Below, in pieces: positions 11,930 to 21,665 of a stretch of DNA of 64,000 bases. The first letter of the stretch is position 1. Each line of letters begins with the position of its first letter. The notes under the pieces were generated by a model. The model worked only from the letters and a program-made list of their open reading frames with translations, did not search any database and was not told where the DNA came from. The stretch is from Sorangium aterium (GTDB lineage Bacteria; Myxococcota_A; Polyangia; Polyangiales; Polyangiaceae), in NCBI RefSeq assembly GCF_028368935.1, contig NZ_JAQNDK010000001.1, positions 1,426,001-1,490,000 of the forward strand, in the 5' to 3' direction. Position numbers and translations under genes: made by a program.

Positions 11930-12763
11930 ATGATCGATCCCCTGCTCGGCCTCGGCGCGCTCGCGATCGCGATGCTCGGCCTGCCGGCGGCGCCGTCGCT
12001 CGATCCAGGGCCCAGCCCGGCGTGTCCGGCGGACATGCGGCTCGTCACCGGCACGCACCGCGACGAGGTGCAGCACGTCTGCGTGGAGCCGGTCAAGAGC
12101 GGCAAGGCGACCCACTGCTTCGCGTACTGGGAGGACATCACGGCCGAGGAGGGGCCGGCGACCGAGATCTCCGTGTGCATGGACCAGTTCGAGGCGCCGA
12201 ACCAGCGCGGGGCGAAGCCGCTCGTCATGCAGTCGTTCGAGACGGCGACCGCGTGGTGCGCCGCGCGCGGCAAGCGGGTGTGCGCCGAGCAGGAGTGGGA
12301 GCTCGCGTGCGAGGGCCCCGAGCGGCGTCCCCTCGCCTACGGCTGGCGCGTCGACAAGGCGGTCTGCAACAGCGGCAAGGCCTGGCGGCCGGTCGACGAG
12401 CGGAAGCTCGGCGCCTCTGGCGAGGTGGCGCAGCGCGAGGTCGAGCGGCTCTGGCAGGGCGCGCCGAGCGGCTCCCACCCTGGGTGCGCCTCGACCTTCG
12501 GCGTCTTCGACATGATGGGCAACGTCGAGGAGTGGGTCGCCTCGCGCGGCGGCCGCCGGTGGCCAGGCGCGCTCATGGGCGGCTTCTGGGCCAAGCCGTG
12601 GACGGGCTGCCGCGGGACGAACGACGCGCACGAGCCGAAGTTCGTGTTCTACGAGACCGGCTTCCGCTGCTGCGCCGATCCGCGCTCGGCTCTCCCTTCG
12701 CGCGGCGCGGCGGCGCGCGAGGAGAACGAGGAGCGCGGCGGGCGGCCAGCGTCCGGGCCCTGA
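11930..12763 (+). CDS. Formylglycine-generating-enzyme-like (SUMF1 domain) protein
   Basis: A 277-aa protein with a hydrophobic N-terminus (LLGLGALAIAMLGLPAAP) suggesting export. The rest resembles the FGE-sulfatase (SUMF1) fold: CMDQFEAPNQ, ETATAWCAARGKRVCAEQEWELAC near residues 103-127, FGVFDMMGNVEEWV near 190 and the terminal GFRCC. The conserved Trp/Cys pairs fit the fold, but the catalytic Cys context of true formylglycine-generating enzymes is not clear. It is therefore better named FGE-family, possibly a non-catalytic surface protein. It lies just upstream of fmt, without evidence of a shared role. Confidence 0.8.
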   Translation: MIDPLLGLGALAIAMLGLPAAPSLDPGPSPACPADMRLVTGTHRDEVQHVCVEPVKSGKATHCFAYWEDITAEEGPATEISVCMDQFEAPNQRGAKPLVMQSFETATAWCAARGKRVCAEQEWELACEGPERRPLAYGWRVDKAVCNSGKAWRPVDERKLGASGEVAQREVERLWQGAPSGSHPGCASTFGVFDMMGNVEEWVASRGGRRWPGALMGGFWAKPWTGCRGTNDAHEPKFVFYETGFRCCADPRSALPSRGAAAREENEERGGRPASGP

Positions 12764-12841
12764 GGTCGGCCCGCCGCGGCGGCGCTCGCCGCGAGCGAAG
12801 AAGGCGGCACGAGGGACGCAGGTCCTGCTAGAAGCCAGGGC

Positions 12842-13777
12842 GTGCGCGCCCTGTTCTTCGGTACCCCCGCCATCGCCGTGCCGTCGCTCGAGGCGCTCGC
12901 GTCGATCGCGGACGTCGTCGGCGTCGTCTGTCAGCCGGATCGGCCGGCCGGCCGCGGGCTCGAGCTGAAGGCGCCGCCGGTGAAGGTGAAGGCGCTGGAG
13001 CTCGGCCTGCCCGTCGTGCAGCCCGAGAAGGTCCGCACGCCCGAGTTCGCCGCGTGGGTCGCGGACGCGCGAGCGGACGTCGCGCTGGTGATCGCCTACG
13101 GGCGCATCCTGCCGAAGGCGGTGCTCGAGGCGCCGCGGCGCGGCTGCATGAACCTCCACGCGTCGATCCTGCCGCGCTACCGCGGCGCCGCGCCGATCAC
13201 GTGGGCTATCGTCGGGGGCGAGGCCGAGACGGGCATCTCGCTGATGCAGATGGACGAGGGCATGGACACCGGGCCCGTCTACGCGGTGCACCGGGCGCCG
13301 ATCGGCCCGGACACGACCGCCGACGAGCTCGCGATCGATCTCGGTGCGCTCGCCGCGCGCGTCGTGCGCGAGGACCTCCGCCGCGCGGTGGACGGCGCGC
13401 TCGCGCTGGCGCCGCAGGACCACGAGGCGGCGACGCACGCGGCGCTCCTGAAGAAGGAAGACGGGCGCATCCGGTGGGAGCGGAGCGCCCGGCAGATCCA
13501 CGACCACATCCGGGGGATGACCTCGTGGCCGGGCGCCTTCACGACGATCGACGGCAAGGCGCTCAAGGTCCTGGCCGCGCGCGTCGAGAGCGAGGCCGAC
13601 CAGGCCGGAGCGCCGCCGGGGACCGTGGTGATGGCGGGCCGCAGCGTCGTGATCGTCGCGTGCGGCGCGGGCGCGATCCAGATCCTGCGGGCCCAGGCCG
13701 AGGGACGAAAGCCGCTCGCGGCGGCGGACCTCGTCGCCGGGCGGACGCTCCAGACGGGGATGGTGCTCGGTCGATGA
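12842..13777 (+). CDS. fmt: Methionyl-tRNA formyltransferase
   Basis: A 311-aa Fmt that formylates Met-tRNAi using 10-formyl-tetrahydrofolate before translation initiation. It has the N-terminal hydrolase-like FFGTPAIAVPSLEAL, QPDRPAGRG, the catalytic-region motif NLHASILPRYRGAAPI near residues 104-119, and TGISLMQMDEGMDTGP near 132-147. A C-terminal tRNA-binding OB-like domain follows. The start is GTG. The usual partner gene def is not adjacent here. A GC-rich hairpin follows the stop codon. Confidence 0.96.
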   Translation: MRALFFGTPAIAVPSLEALASIADVVGVVCQPDRPAGRGLELKAPPVKVKALELGLPVVQPEKVRTPEFAAWVADARADVALVIAYGRILPKAVLEAPRRGCMNLHASILPRYRGAAPITWAIVGGEAETGISLMQMDEGMDTGPVYAVHRAPIGPDTTADELAIDLGALAARVVREDLRRAVDGALALAPQDHEAATHAALLKKEDGRIRWERSARQIHDHIRGMTSWPGAFTTIDGKALKVLAARVESEADQAGAPPGTVVMAGRSVVIVACGAGAIQILRAQAEGRKPLAAADLVAGRTLQTGMVLGR

Positions 13778-13868
13778 GCGCCCCGGGCGCCGTTCACGGC
13801 GCCCCGTCGACGAGCGCCGCCCGCGTCACGGCGCCTCGTCGATGAGCGCCGCCCGCGTCACGGCCCGG
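13772..13868. repeat. Imperfect 32-36 bp direct repeats with a hairpin between fmt and an ALDH gene
   Basis: Three imperfect copies of a unit starting CGA(T/C)GAGCGCC begin at 13772, 13808 and 13840. They straddle the stop codons of the convergent fmt and ALDH genes. Within them, 13785-13792 pairs with 13797-13804 over a TTCA loop. This could act as a bidirectional termination structure, but there is no T-tract. Confidence 0.5.
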
Positions 13869-14828
13869 CCGGGTGCCAGATCGTCTTCATCTCGACGAAC
13901 CGCTCGATCCAGCGGGGGGACGTCGCGGCCCTGTCGTCGAACCACTCGGCCTCGCCGAGCGAGCGGGCGCGCACCCGCTTGACGCTGGCCGCGGCCGCCT
14001 CCTCGAGGCGCTTCGCCAGCGCCGCGTCCACGCCGTGCAGATCGAGCGCGGCGACGTCCATGTGCGCGGCGAGGTGCGGCAGCACCTCCGCGAGCTGGCC
14101 GGTGAGGACGTTGACGACGCCGCCCGGGAGATCGCTCGTGGCGAGCGCCTCGCCGAAGACGAGCGCCGTGCGCGGATCCACCTCGCTCGCGAGCACGACG
14201 CACGTGTTGCCGGCGGTGATCACCGGCAGGAGCGCGCCCGCGAGGCCGAGGAGCGCCGGCCGCGGCGGCGCCGCGATGACGACGACCCCCATCGGCTCGG
14301 GCACCGTGAAGGTGAAGTGCGGGCCGGACACGGGGTTCAGGCTCGCGAAGAGGCTCTGGTACTTGTCGGCCCAGCCCGCGTAGGCGACCGCGCGATCGAT
14401 CGCCGAAAGGACCTCGCGCTCGGCGGCGCCGGCCTCGAGCCCGCCGCGCTCGAGCGAGGCCGCGAGCTCCGCGCGCCGCGCCTCGAGCATCTCGGCGAGG
14501 CGGTAGAGGATCTGCCCGCGGTTGTACGCGGCGCGCGCCGACCAGCCGCCGAGCGCGCCGGCCGCCGCGAGCACCGCGTCGCGCCCGTCCTTCCGCGACG
14601 CGCGCGGGATGTTCTCGACCGCGCCCGCGCCTCCGTGATCGCGCACCTGCGTGTACCTCCCGGACTCCGAGCGCACGAACGCGCCGCCCACGAACATCTT
14701 GTACGCCTTGCGCACGCCGACCCGCGCGCGCGCCTCGCCCGAAGGAGCGTCGAGCGCGGCCGCGCCGGCGCAATCGCCGATCGACGTGCACCCCTCGTCG
14801 CCGCCGCTGTCCTGGTTGCCGAGCGCCA

Positions 14829-14829
<1 letters not shown>
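13858..14829 (-). CDS. Short ALDH-family protein lacking the catalytic half (second half of a split ALDH16)
   Basis: A 323-aa protein resembling the NAD-binding and helical parts of aldehyde dehydrogenases. MFVGGAFVRSESGRYTQV matches the ALDH start, VPEPMGVVVIAAPP and LPVITAGNTCVVLASE match the cofactor-domain segments, and DLPGGVVNVLTGQ follows. It ends before the catalytic Glu and Cys region. Its start codon overlaps the stop of the upstream full-length ALDH by one base (TGATG). Two-domain ALDH16 proteins have exactly this order, an active-like ALDH then a truncated inactive one. The pair is therefore probably ALDH16 encoded as two polypeptides, this one serving a structural role. Confidence 0.8.
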
Positions 14830-16373
<1,544 letters not shown>

Positions 16374-16436
16374 GCCGCGCACTCTACGCCCGCCGCCGCG
16401 CGTTGAACACCGACGCGGCCCCGCCCCGCGGCGCGG

Positions 16437-17390
16437 TCAGTCCTTGCTGAAATGGTCCCCGCTCTGGTAGGCGCCCGTCCGCTCCTTCTCGAGCTGCATG
16501 AGCACGTCGTTGAGGAGCGTCGACGCGCCGAAGCGGAACAGGTCGCTCGTGAGCCAGGCGTCGCCGAGGGTCTCCTTGACCAGCACGAGGTAGTGGAGCG
16601 CCTGCTTCGCGGTGCGGATCCCGCCGGCCGGCTTCATCCCGACGCGCCGGCCGGTCGCCTGCGCGTGATCGCGGATCGCCTCCAGCATCACCAGCGTCAC
16701 CGGGGGCGTCGCCGCCGGCGTGATCTTCCCGGTCGAGGTCTTGATGAAGTCGGCGCCCGCGAGCATCGCGATGCGGCTCGCCTTGCGGACGCGGTCGTAG
16801 GTCCCGAGCTCGCCCGTCTCCAGGATCACCTTGAGGTGCGCGCGCCCGCACGCCTGCTTGGTCGCGGCGATCTCGTCGTACACCGCGCCGTACTCGCCGG
16901 AGAGCATCGCGCCGCGGTCGATCACCATGTCGATCTCGTCGGCGCCGAGCTCGACCGCCTGGCGGACGTCGGCGAGCTTGACGGCAAGCGTGGACAGGCC
17001 GCTCGGGAAGGCGGTCGCCACACTGGCCACCTTGACGGTCGAGCCCGAGACCGCTCGCTTCGCCACGGCGACGAGCTTGGGATAGACGCACACCGCCGCA
17101 CAGGAAGGGATGTCCGCGCGCTCGTGGGGCCGGAGCGCCTTCTGACAGAGCTGCTCAACTTTTCCCGGGGAGTCTTTCCCCTCGAGGGTGGTGAGGTCCA
17201 TCATCGAGATGGCGAGCTTGAGGCCGGCGACCTTGGCGGGGCCCTTGATGCTCCTTTTGCCGAGCCCGGCTGCGCGCTCTTCGACCATGACCTTATCCAC
17301 GGTGGGCGAAGAGAAATCGGGGTAGGTGACCTCCCTGCCCTGGCGCACCACGCCGGGCGCGGCGCCGCTGTCGTTTCCGAAGATCGCCAT
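16437..17390 (-). CDS. deoC: Deoxyribose-phosphate aldolase
   Basis: A 317-aa DERA that cleaves 2-deoxyribose 5-phosphate to glyceraldehyde 3-phosphate and acetaldehyde in nucleoside breakdown. Class I aldolase motifs are present: DLTTLEGKDSPGKVEQLC near residue 62, EIDMVIDRGAMLSG (catalytic Asp) near 157, the Schiff-base region GADFIKTSTGK near 214-224 and GMKPAGGIRT near 250. It is longer than E. coli DeoC because of an N-terminal extension, as in the eukaryote-like branch. It is the first gene of a minus-strand operon with the two ALDH genes. Confidence 0.95.
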   Translation of the reverse strand: MAIFGNDSGAAPGVVRQGREVTYPDFSSPTVDKVMVEERAAGLGKRSIKGPAKVAGLKLAISMMDLTTLEGKDSPGKVEQLCQKALRPHERADIPSCAAVCVYPKLVAVAKRAVSGSTVKVASVATAFPSGLSTLAVKLADVRQAVELGADEIDMVIDRGAMLSGEYGAVYDEIAATKQACGRAHLKVILETGELGTYDRVRKASRIAMLAGADFIKTSTGKITPAATPPVTLVMLEAIRDHAQATGRRVGMKPAGGIRTAKQALHYLVLVKETLGDAWLTSDLFRFGASTLLNDVLMQLEKERTGAYQSGDHFSKD

Positions 17391-17470
17391 CGGCCTCGTC
17401 TCCTGGCGGCGGAACGTATCAGAAGCTTCGGATCGATCCCACCGAGTGCATGCTAACGTGCCGCTCTGAG

Positions 17471-18235
17471 ATGAAGAGACGCTTCCCGATTGCCGTCGTT
17501 TTTGTCGTACTTGCTGTCGTCTTTGCCTTTGCCTCGCTGCTCGGGTGTGGCGCGGCCGAGCGACCCGATGGTGGACAAGGGCTGATCCCGGTCGGCGCGA
17601 CGGCGCCCGACGTGTTCGCTGCGGATCAGCACGGCGCGATCCAGCGGCTGTCCGACCAGCGGGGTCGGGCCGTGGTCGTGTACTTCTATCCGAAGGACGG
17701 GACGCCGGGCTGCACCGAGGAGGCGTGCGCGTTCCGCGACGCGTGGGATCGCTTCACGCAGGCCAACGTGCAGGTCTTCGGCGTGTCTTCCGACACCCGC
17801 GAGTCGCACGAGGCGTTCTCGATCGAGCACAAGCTGCCGTTCCCGATCCTCGTCGACACCGATCACACCTGGGCCACCGCGTTCGGCGTGCCGATGAAGC
17901 TCGGGACGACGGCGCGCGTGACGTTCCTCGTCGATCCCGACGGCAAGATCGCGAAGGTCTATCCGGACGTGGATCCCGGGGTGCACGCGGACGAGGTGCT
18001 GAAGGACGCCGCGCAGCTCACGGGCGCCGCGCTCCCTGTGGCGCCAGCGCCGGCGGGCAGCGCAGCGCCGGCCGGGGCGGACACCGCGGCGCCAGCCGCG
18101 ACCGGGGCGGCGCCCGCGGCGACGCCTGCGGGAGCGGCGGATCCGGCCACGGCCGCTCCTGTGGCGACGGGGACGATTCTGCCCCCGGCGGCCCCCGCGG
18201 CGCCCCCGGCGAAAGGTTCGCCGGCGAAGCGGTGA
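17471..18235 (+). CDS. Lipoprotein peroxiredoxin (Bcp/PrxQ type)
   Basis: A 254-aa thiol peroxidase. A signal peptide ending in ASLLGC (lipobox) places it outside the cytoplasmic membrane, unlike usual cytosolic Bcp. The AhpC/TSA-fold domain has VVYFYPKDGTPGCTEEAC, giving the peroxidatic Cys and a resolving Cys five residues later, the PrxQ arrangement. After residue 185 it continues into an Ala/Pro-rich tail of about 65 residues, perhaps a cell-wall spacer. The start ATG at 17471 follows a weak ribosome site. It is divergent from deoC. Confidence 0.88.
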   Translation: MKRRFPIAVVFVVLAVVFAFASLLGCGAAERPDGGQGLIPVGATAPDVFAADQHGAIQRLSDQRGRAVVVYFYPKDGTPGCTEEACAFRDAWDRFTQANVQVFGVSSDTRESHEAFSIEHKLPFPILVDTDHTWATAFGVPMKLGTTARVTFLVDPDGKIAKVYPDVDPGVHADEVLKDAAQLTGAALPVAPAPAGSAAPAGADTAAPAATGAAPAATPAGAADPATAAPVATGTILPPAAPAAPPAKGSPAKR

Positions 18236-18337
18236 CGCCCGCGCGCGCACGCGGCGCAGGAGCGCCGGCGGCTCGCGCGCGGACCGCGCGGGCCGCGCGG
18301 AGGGCTGACGGGAGCATCTGCACACGGGAGCGCGCGC

Positions 18338-19312
18338 GTGGTGCGTAGGTCGTCGGAAATTTGGAACACCAACGGGTTGGATCTCTGCGTCCACCGCTTC
18401 CGCGACGACGGCGCGCAGCCGACGGGCCTCACGCTGCTGCTGCTCCACGGCTTCCTCGACGCCGGGAGCACGTGGGACCTCGTGGCCGAGCCGCTCGCGC
18501 GGGCGGGGCACGACGTCGTCGCGCCGGACCAGCGCGGGTTCGGTCGGAGCGCCCGCGTCGGCGCGGGCAGCTACTACTACTTCCCCGACTACATCGCCGA
18601 CGTCGCGGCGCTCGTCGACGCGCTCGCGCCGGCGCGCCTCGGCGTGGTCGGCCACTCGATGGGCGGCGCGGTCGCCGTGTACTACGCGGGCGCGTTCCCT
18701 GGCCGCGTCGAGCGCCTGGCGCTGCTCGAAGGCGTGGGGCCGCCGGCGAGCGGCCCCGAGGTCGCCGTCGCGCGCGTCGAGGCGTGGCTGCGCCAGATGG
18801 CGGGGCTCGATCGCGCGCCGCGGCGGCTCTCGTCGATGAAGGACGCGATCGCGCGGCTCGTGGCGAACCACCCGCGCGTGCCGCGCGACGTGCTGGCGAC
18901 GCGCGCGCCGCTGCTCACGCGGGAGGAGCCGGACGGCGGGCTCGCGTGGGCGTACGATCCGATGCACCGGACGACGTCGCCGCTGCTGTTCCAGGTGGAG
19001 GCGTTCATGACGTTCCTGGACCGCATCGCGTGCCCGACGCTGCTCGTGAGCGGCGGGCCGACGGGGTGGCACCCGGAGGACGAAGCCGAGCGGGTGGCGA
19101 GGCTCAAGCGCGCGGAGCACGTCGAGCTGCCGGACGCCGGGCACATGATGCACTGGTCGGCGGCGGCGGAGCTGGCGGAGCGGCTGGGCGAGTTCTTCGC
19201 CGCCGGAGGAGACGCCGGGGGTGCGGCGGGCGCCGTGGGGCAGGGAATCACGGAAGGAGCCGAAGCAGCGAGCGGAACCGGGTCGCTCGAGGACGGAAAT
19301 AAAAGAGCTTGA
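18338..19312 (+). CDS. Alpha/beta-fold hydrolase
   Basis: A 324-aa alpha/beta hydrolase. The oxyanion-hole LLLHGFLDAGSTW (about residues 32-44), DQRGFGRSARVG near 65, nucleophile elbow GHSMGG near 107 and late His in ELPDAGHMMHW near 265 give a complete Ser-Asp-His triad frame. The substrate cannot be predicted; it resembles epoxide-hydrolase or lipase-type enzymes. The start is GTG. The coding region ends 48 bases before a tRNA gene. Confidence 0.9.
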   Translation: MVRRSSEIWNTNGLDLCVHRFRDDGAQPTGLTLLLLHGFLDAGSTWDLVAEPLARAGHDVVAPDQRGFGRSARVGAGSYYYFPDYIADVAALVDALAPARLGVVGHSMGGAVAVYYAGAFPGRVERLALLEGVGPPASGPEVAVARVEAWLRQMAGLDRAPRRLSSMKDAIARLVANHPRVPRDVLATRAPLLTREEPDGGLAWAYDPMHRTTSPLLFQVEAFMTFLDRIACPTLLVSGGPTGWHPEDEAERVARLKRAEHVELPDAGHMMHWSAAAELAERLGEFFAAGGDAGGAAGAVGQGITEGAEAASGTGSLEDGNKRA

Positions 19313-19360
19313 CTCGGCAGGGCGAGTGGGTAATCTGCGCGCCTCCTCGACGAGAGGCGT

Positions 19361-19432
<72 letters not shown>

Positions 19433-20116
19433 CAAAGAGAATGCCAGCGTGTTCGCTCGCCGGTGGGTGAGCGGAAGGCCGCTGGCCCTGGATGGTCTGA
19501 GCAACGCGACGAGCTCTGTAGCTGGGGAGCTCGTGAACCCGAGATCTACGGTTCACGAAGCCGTCGTTCTACCGGCCGGCGTTCCAGATAGTGCGCCTCT
19601 GCTGGGCGCGCTGCTGCAGTCGCTTCTTGTCGCTCGACGTCGAGCGCCCCCTGCGGACGTCGCATCCCCGGGGTGGAGAACTTCGCCACCGCTCCCGAGG
19701 CGGAGGCTCCCACCAGCTCGTCCAGAGAGCGACCGCGAGCCCAGTCAGGGCGCAACGCAGACGGAGCTCATGACGAGGCTTGCCGGGAGACCGCTGGCCG
19801 CGCGCATGGCTGCGAGCCACGAGGCTGGAACTTTGCGACCGCCATCGCGTCCCTTTCGAGGCGCCGCAGGTCTATCGCCTCGACGGTTTGCCCTCTTGCT
19901 TTCGGGCCTGCGCTGATCGCGGACAGCTCGCCGTCTGATCGCGATCCGCCCTTCGCCTGCTCCCAGGCGAGCATCTCCGTGCATTTCGCCCCCGATCGGG
20001 CCGGCACGACGGGTGCTGAAGAGCCCGGCTGGGTGCGACAGGCGCGTGCCTGTGCCGAAGCGATGGTCGCTCTGCATTCACGGCAGGCCCGGCGCGCACC
20101 CGCGACGGGATGAACC
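19433..20116. other. Gene-poor stretch between tRNA-Thr and the CBASS operon
   Basis: A 684-base stretch with several overlapping open frames on both strands, none with a recognisable family, ribosome site or consistent codon bias. It may hold degraded genes or an integration scar next to the tRNA. No copy of the tRNA 3' end was seen further right to define an att site. Confidence 0.5.
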
Positions 20117-21067
20117 ATGTCAAGGAACTGGGATCAGACGCTCAAGGACTGGGCCGAGACGATCGACGCCACCGACGAGGAGCGCGGCAGCCGCGCCCGC
20201 GAGGCCATCAAGGAGGCGATTCGCAGCGCGTCGAACCTGAAGCACAAGAAGATCGATGTAGCCGTCACCGGCTCCTACCGGAACAACACCAACACGCGTG
20301 CCGACAGCGACATCGACGTGGCCGTCGTGCTGCACGACGTCGCCTTCTACGCATTTCCTGCCGACGGTTCGGTGACGCAGGAGATGCTCGGGCTCCAGGG
20401 TTCGAGCTACGCCTTCGACTCCTTCCGCAACGACGTCGAGGCGGCGCTCCGGGCCCATTTCGGCGCCAGCAACGTCGCCGCCGGAAACAAGGCTCTCGAC
20501 GTCCGCGCTTCCGGCGCTCGGCTCGACGCCGACGTGGCGGTGTTCCTGAAACACCGCCGCTATACCGGCAAGAAAACTGCAGCCGGAGAATGGGAATACT
20601 TCGATGGCGTCGAGCTGCGCCCGCGCAACGCGCCCGCGCTGCGCGTCATCAACTGGCCGGACCAGCACTACAAGCGCGGCGTCGCGAAGAACGAGGCGAC
20701 CAACAGGCGGTTCAAGCGCGTGGTCCGCATCTTCAAGCACCTGCGCGCCGACATGGCCGCGCAGGGTGATCTCGAGCAAAAGAGCGCCGCCGGACAGGTG
20801 AGCTCGTTCGTCCTCGAGTGCCTCGTCCACAATGTGCCGGACACGTGCTTCAACCTGGAAGATGGCGGCTATATGAAGGACACGAAGGCTGTCCTGAGCT
20901 GGCTGCTGCGCGCCACCCAGCCCGGCGCCGACAGCTCTGCGCTGACGGAGGTGAGCGGGATGCAGCCGCTCTTCCACGGGCCGGCGCGGCGGACGCCAGA
21001 GCAGGCCTATGCGTTCCTGAAGGCGGCATGGCGGCGGGTTCGCGGCGCGGAGCTGCTCCCCCGATGA
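20117..21067 (+). CDS. CBASS CD-NTase (cGAS/DncV-like nucleotidyltransferase)
   Basis: A 316-aa second-messenger synthase that should make a cyclic oligonucleotide when phage infection is sensed. The polymerase-beta-like core has TGSYRNNTNTRADSDIDVAV, with GS at residues 52-53 and metal-binding Asp65 and Asp67. A third acidic residue lies in RLDADVAVFL (Asp139). Length and the helical C-terminal half (FKRVVRIFKHLR, FVLECLVHNV) match CD-NTases. Its stop overlaps the start of the Cap15-like effector gene (ATGA), so the two are co-translated. The product nucleotide and clade cannot be fixed by eye; Cap15 effectors are commonly paired with clade B enzymes. Confidence 0.9.
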   Translation: MSRNWDQTLKDWAETIDATDEERGSRAREAIKEAIRSASNLKHKKIDVAVTGSYRNNTNTRADSDIDVAVVLHDVAFYAFPADGSVTQEMLGLQGSSYAFDSFRNDVEAALRAHFGASNVAAGNKALDVRASGARLDADVAVFLKHRRYTGKKTAAGEWEYFDGVELRPRNAPALRVINWPDQHYKRGVAKNEATNRRFKRVVRIFKHLRADMAAQGDLEQKSAAGQVSSFVLECLVHNVPDTCFNLEDGGYMKDTKAVLSWLLRATQPGADSSALTEVSGMQPLFHGPARRTPEQAYAFLKAAWRRVRGAELLPR

Positions 21068-21663
21068 ACCGCGCGTCGCTCACGATCCTCGTGCTCCTCG
21101 GCGCCGCCATCTGGGCGCTCACCCTGAGCGGGCATGGCTGGGTCCTGCCGCTGTCGTTCTTCACCCCCCTGTCGGCCGTGGTGTCGGCGGTGTCCGTCGT
21201 GATTCTGCTCTGGGACGTGTGGCTGTGGCGGCTCGGCCTGCTGCATCCCTGGCCCGTGAGCAGGCCTGTTCTGCGGGGCACCTGGCGAGGCGAGCTCACG
21301 CCCGCCAAGGGCGAGGCGCGCACCATCTTCCTCGTCCTCGACCAGGCGTTCTCCAGGATCGAGACCCGGACCTTCACCGCCGAGTCCCGCTCCGCGAGCA
21401 TCGCCGCGCGTCTCGACAAGGTGGACGGCGAGTTCCTGCTCGCGGCCATCTACCGCAACGATCCTGACCTGCTCCTCCACGATCGCAGCCGTATTCACCG
21501 CGGGGCCGTGTGCCTCTGGGTCCACGGGCCCGACCCCACGGAGCTCAGCGGCTGCTACTGGACCGACCGGGACACGAAAGGGCAGCTCCGCTTCGAGCGG
21601 GTCTCCCGGCAGCTCTCGAGCGACTTCGCGAGCGCCAGCGCCCTCGCCGCGCGCTCGGCGTAG
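21064..21663 (+). CDS. cap15: Cap15-type CBASS effector (two TM helices plus beta-barrel)
   Basis: A 199-aa membrane protein. Two transmembrane helices (about residues 4-23 and 30-55) are followed by a strand-rich domain opening with VLRGTWRGEL at residue 73. It continues with RTIFLVLDQAFSRIETRTF, LLAAIYRNDPDLLLHDRS, HRGAVCLWV and LSGCYWTDRDTKGQL. This order, 2TM then GTW-G, YRN-P, H-G and G-YWTDR, is that of the S-2TM-beta effector Cap15. Cap15 binds the cyclic nucleotide in its beta-barrel, oligomerises and disrupts the inner membrane, killing the infected cell. It is the second and last gene of a type I CBASS operon. Confidence 0.88.
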   Translation: MNRASLTILVLLGAAIWALTLSGHGWVLPLSFFTPLSAVVSAVSVVILLWDVWLWRLGLLHPWPVSRPVLRGTWRGELTPAKGEARTIFLVLDQAFSRIETRTFTAESRSASIAARLDKVDGEFLLAAIYRNDPDLLLHDRSRIHRGAVCLWVHGPDPTELSGCYWTDRDTKGQLRFERVSRQLSSDFASASALAARSA

Positions 21664-21665
21664 GT

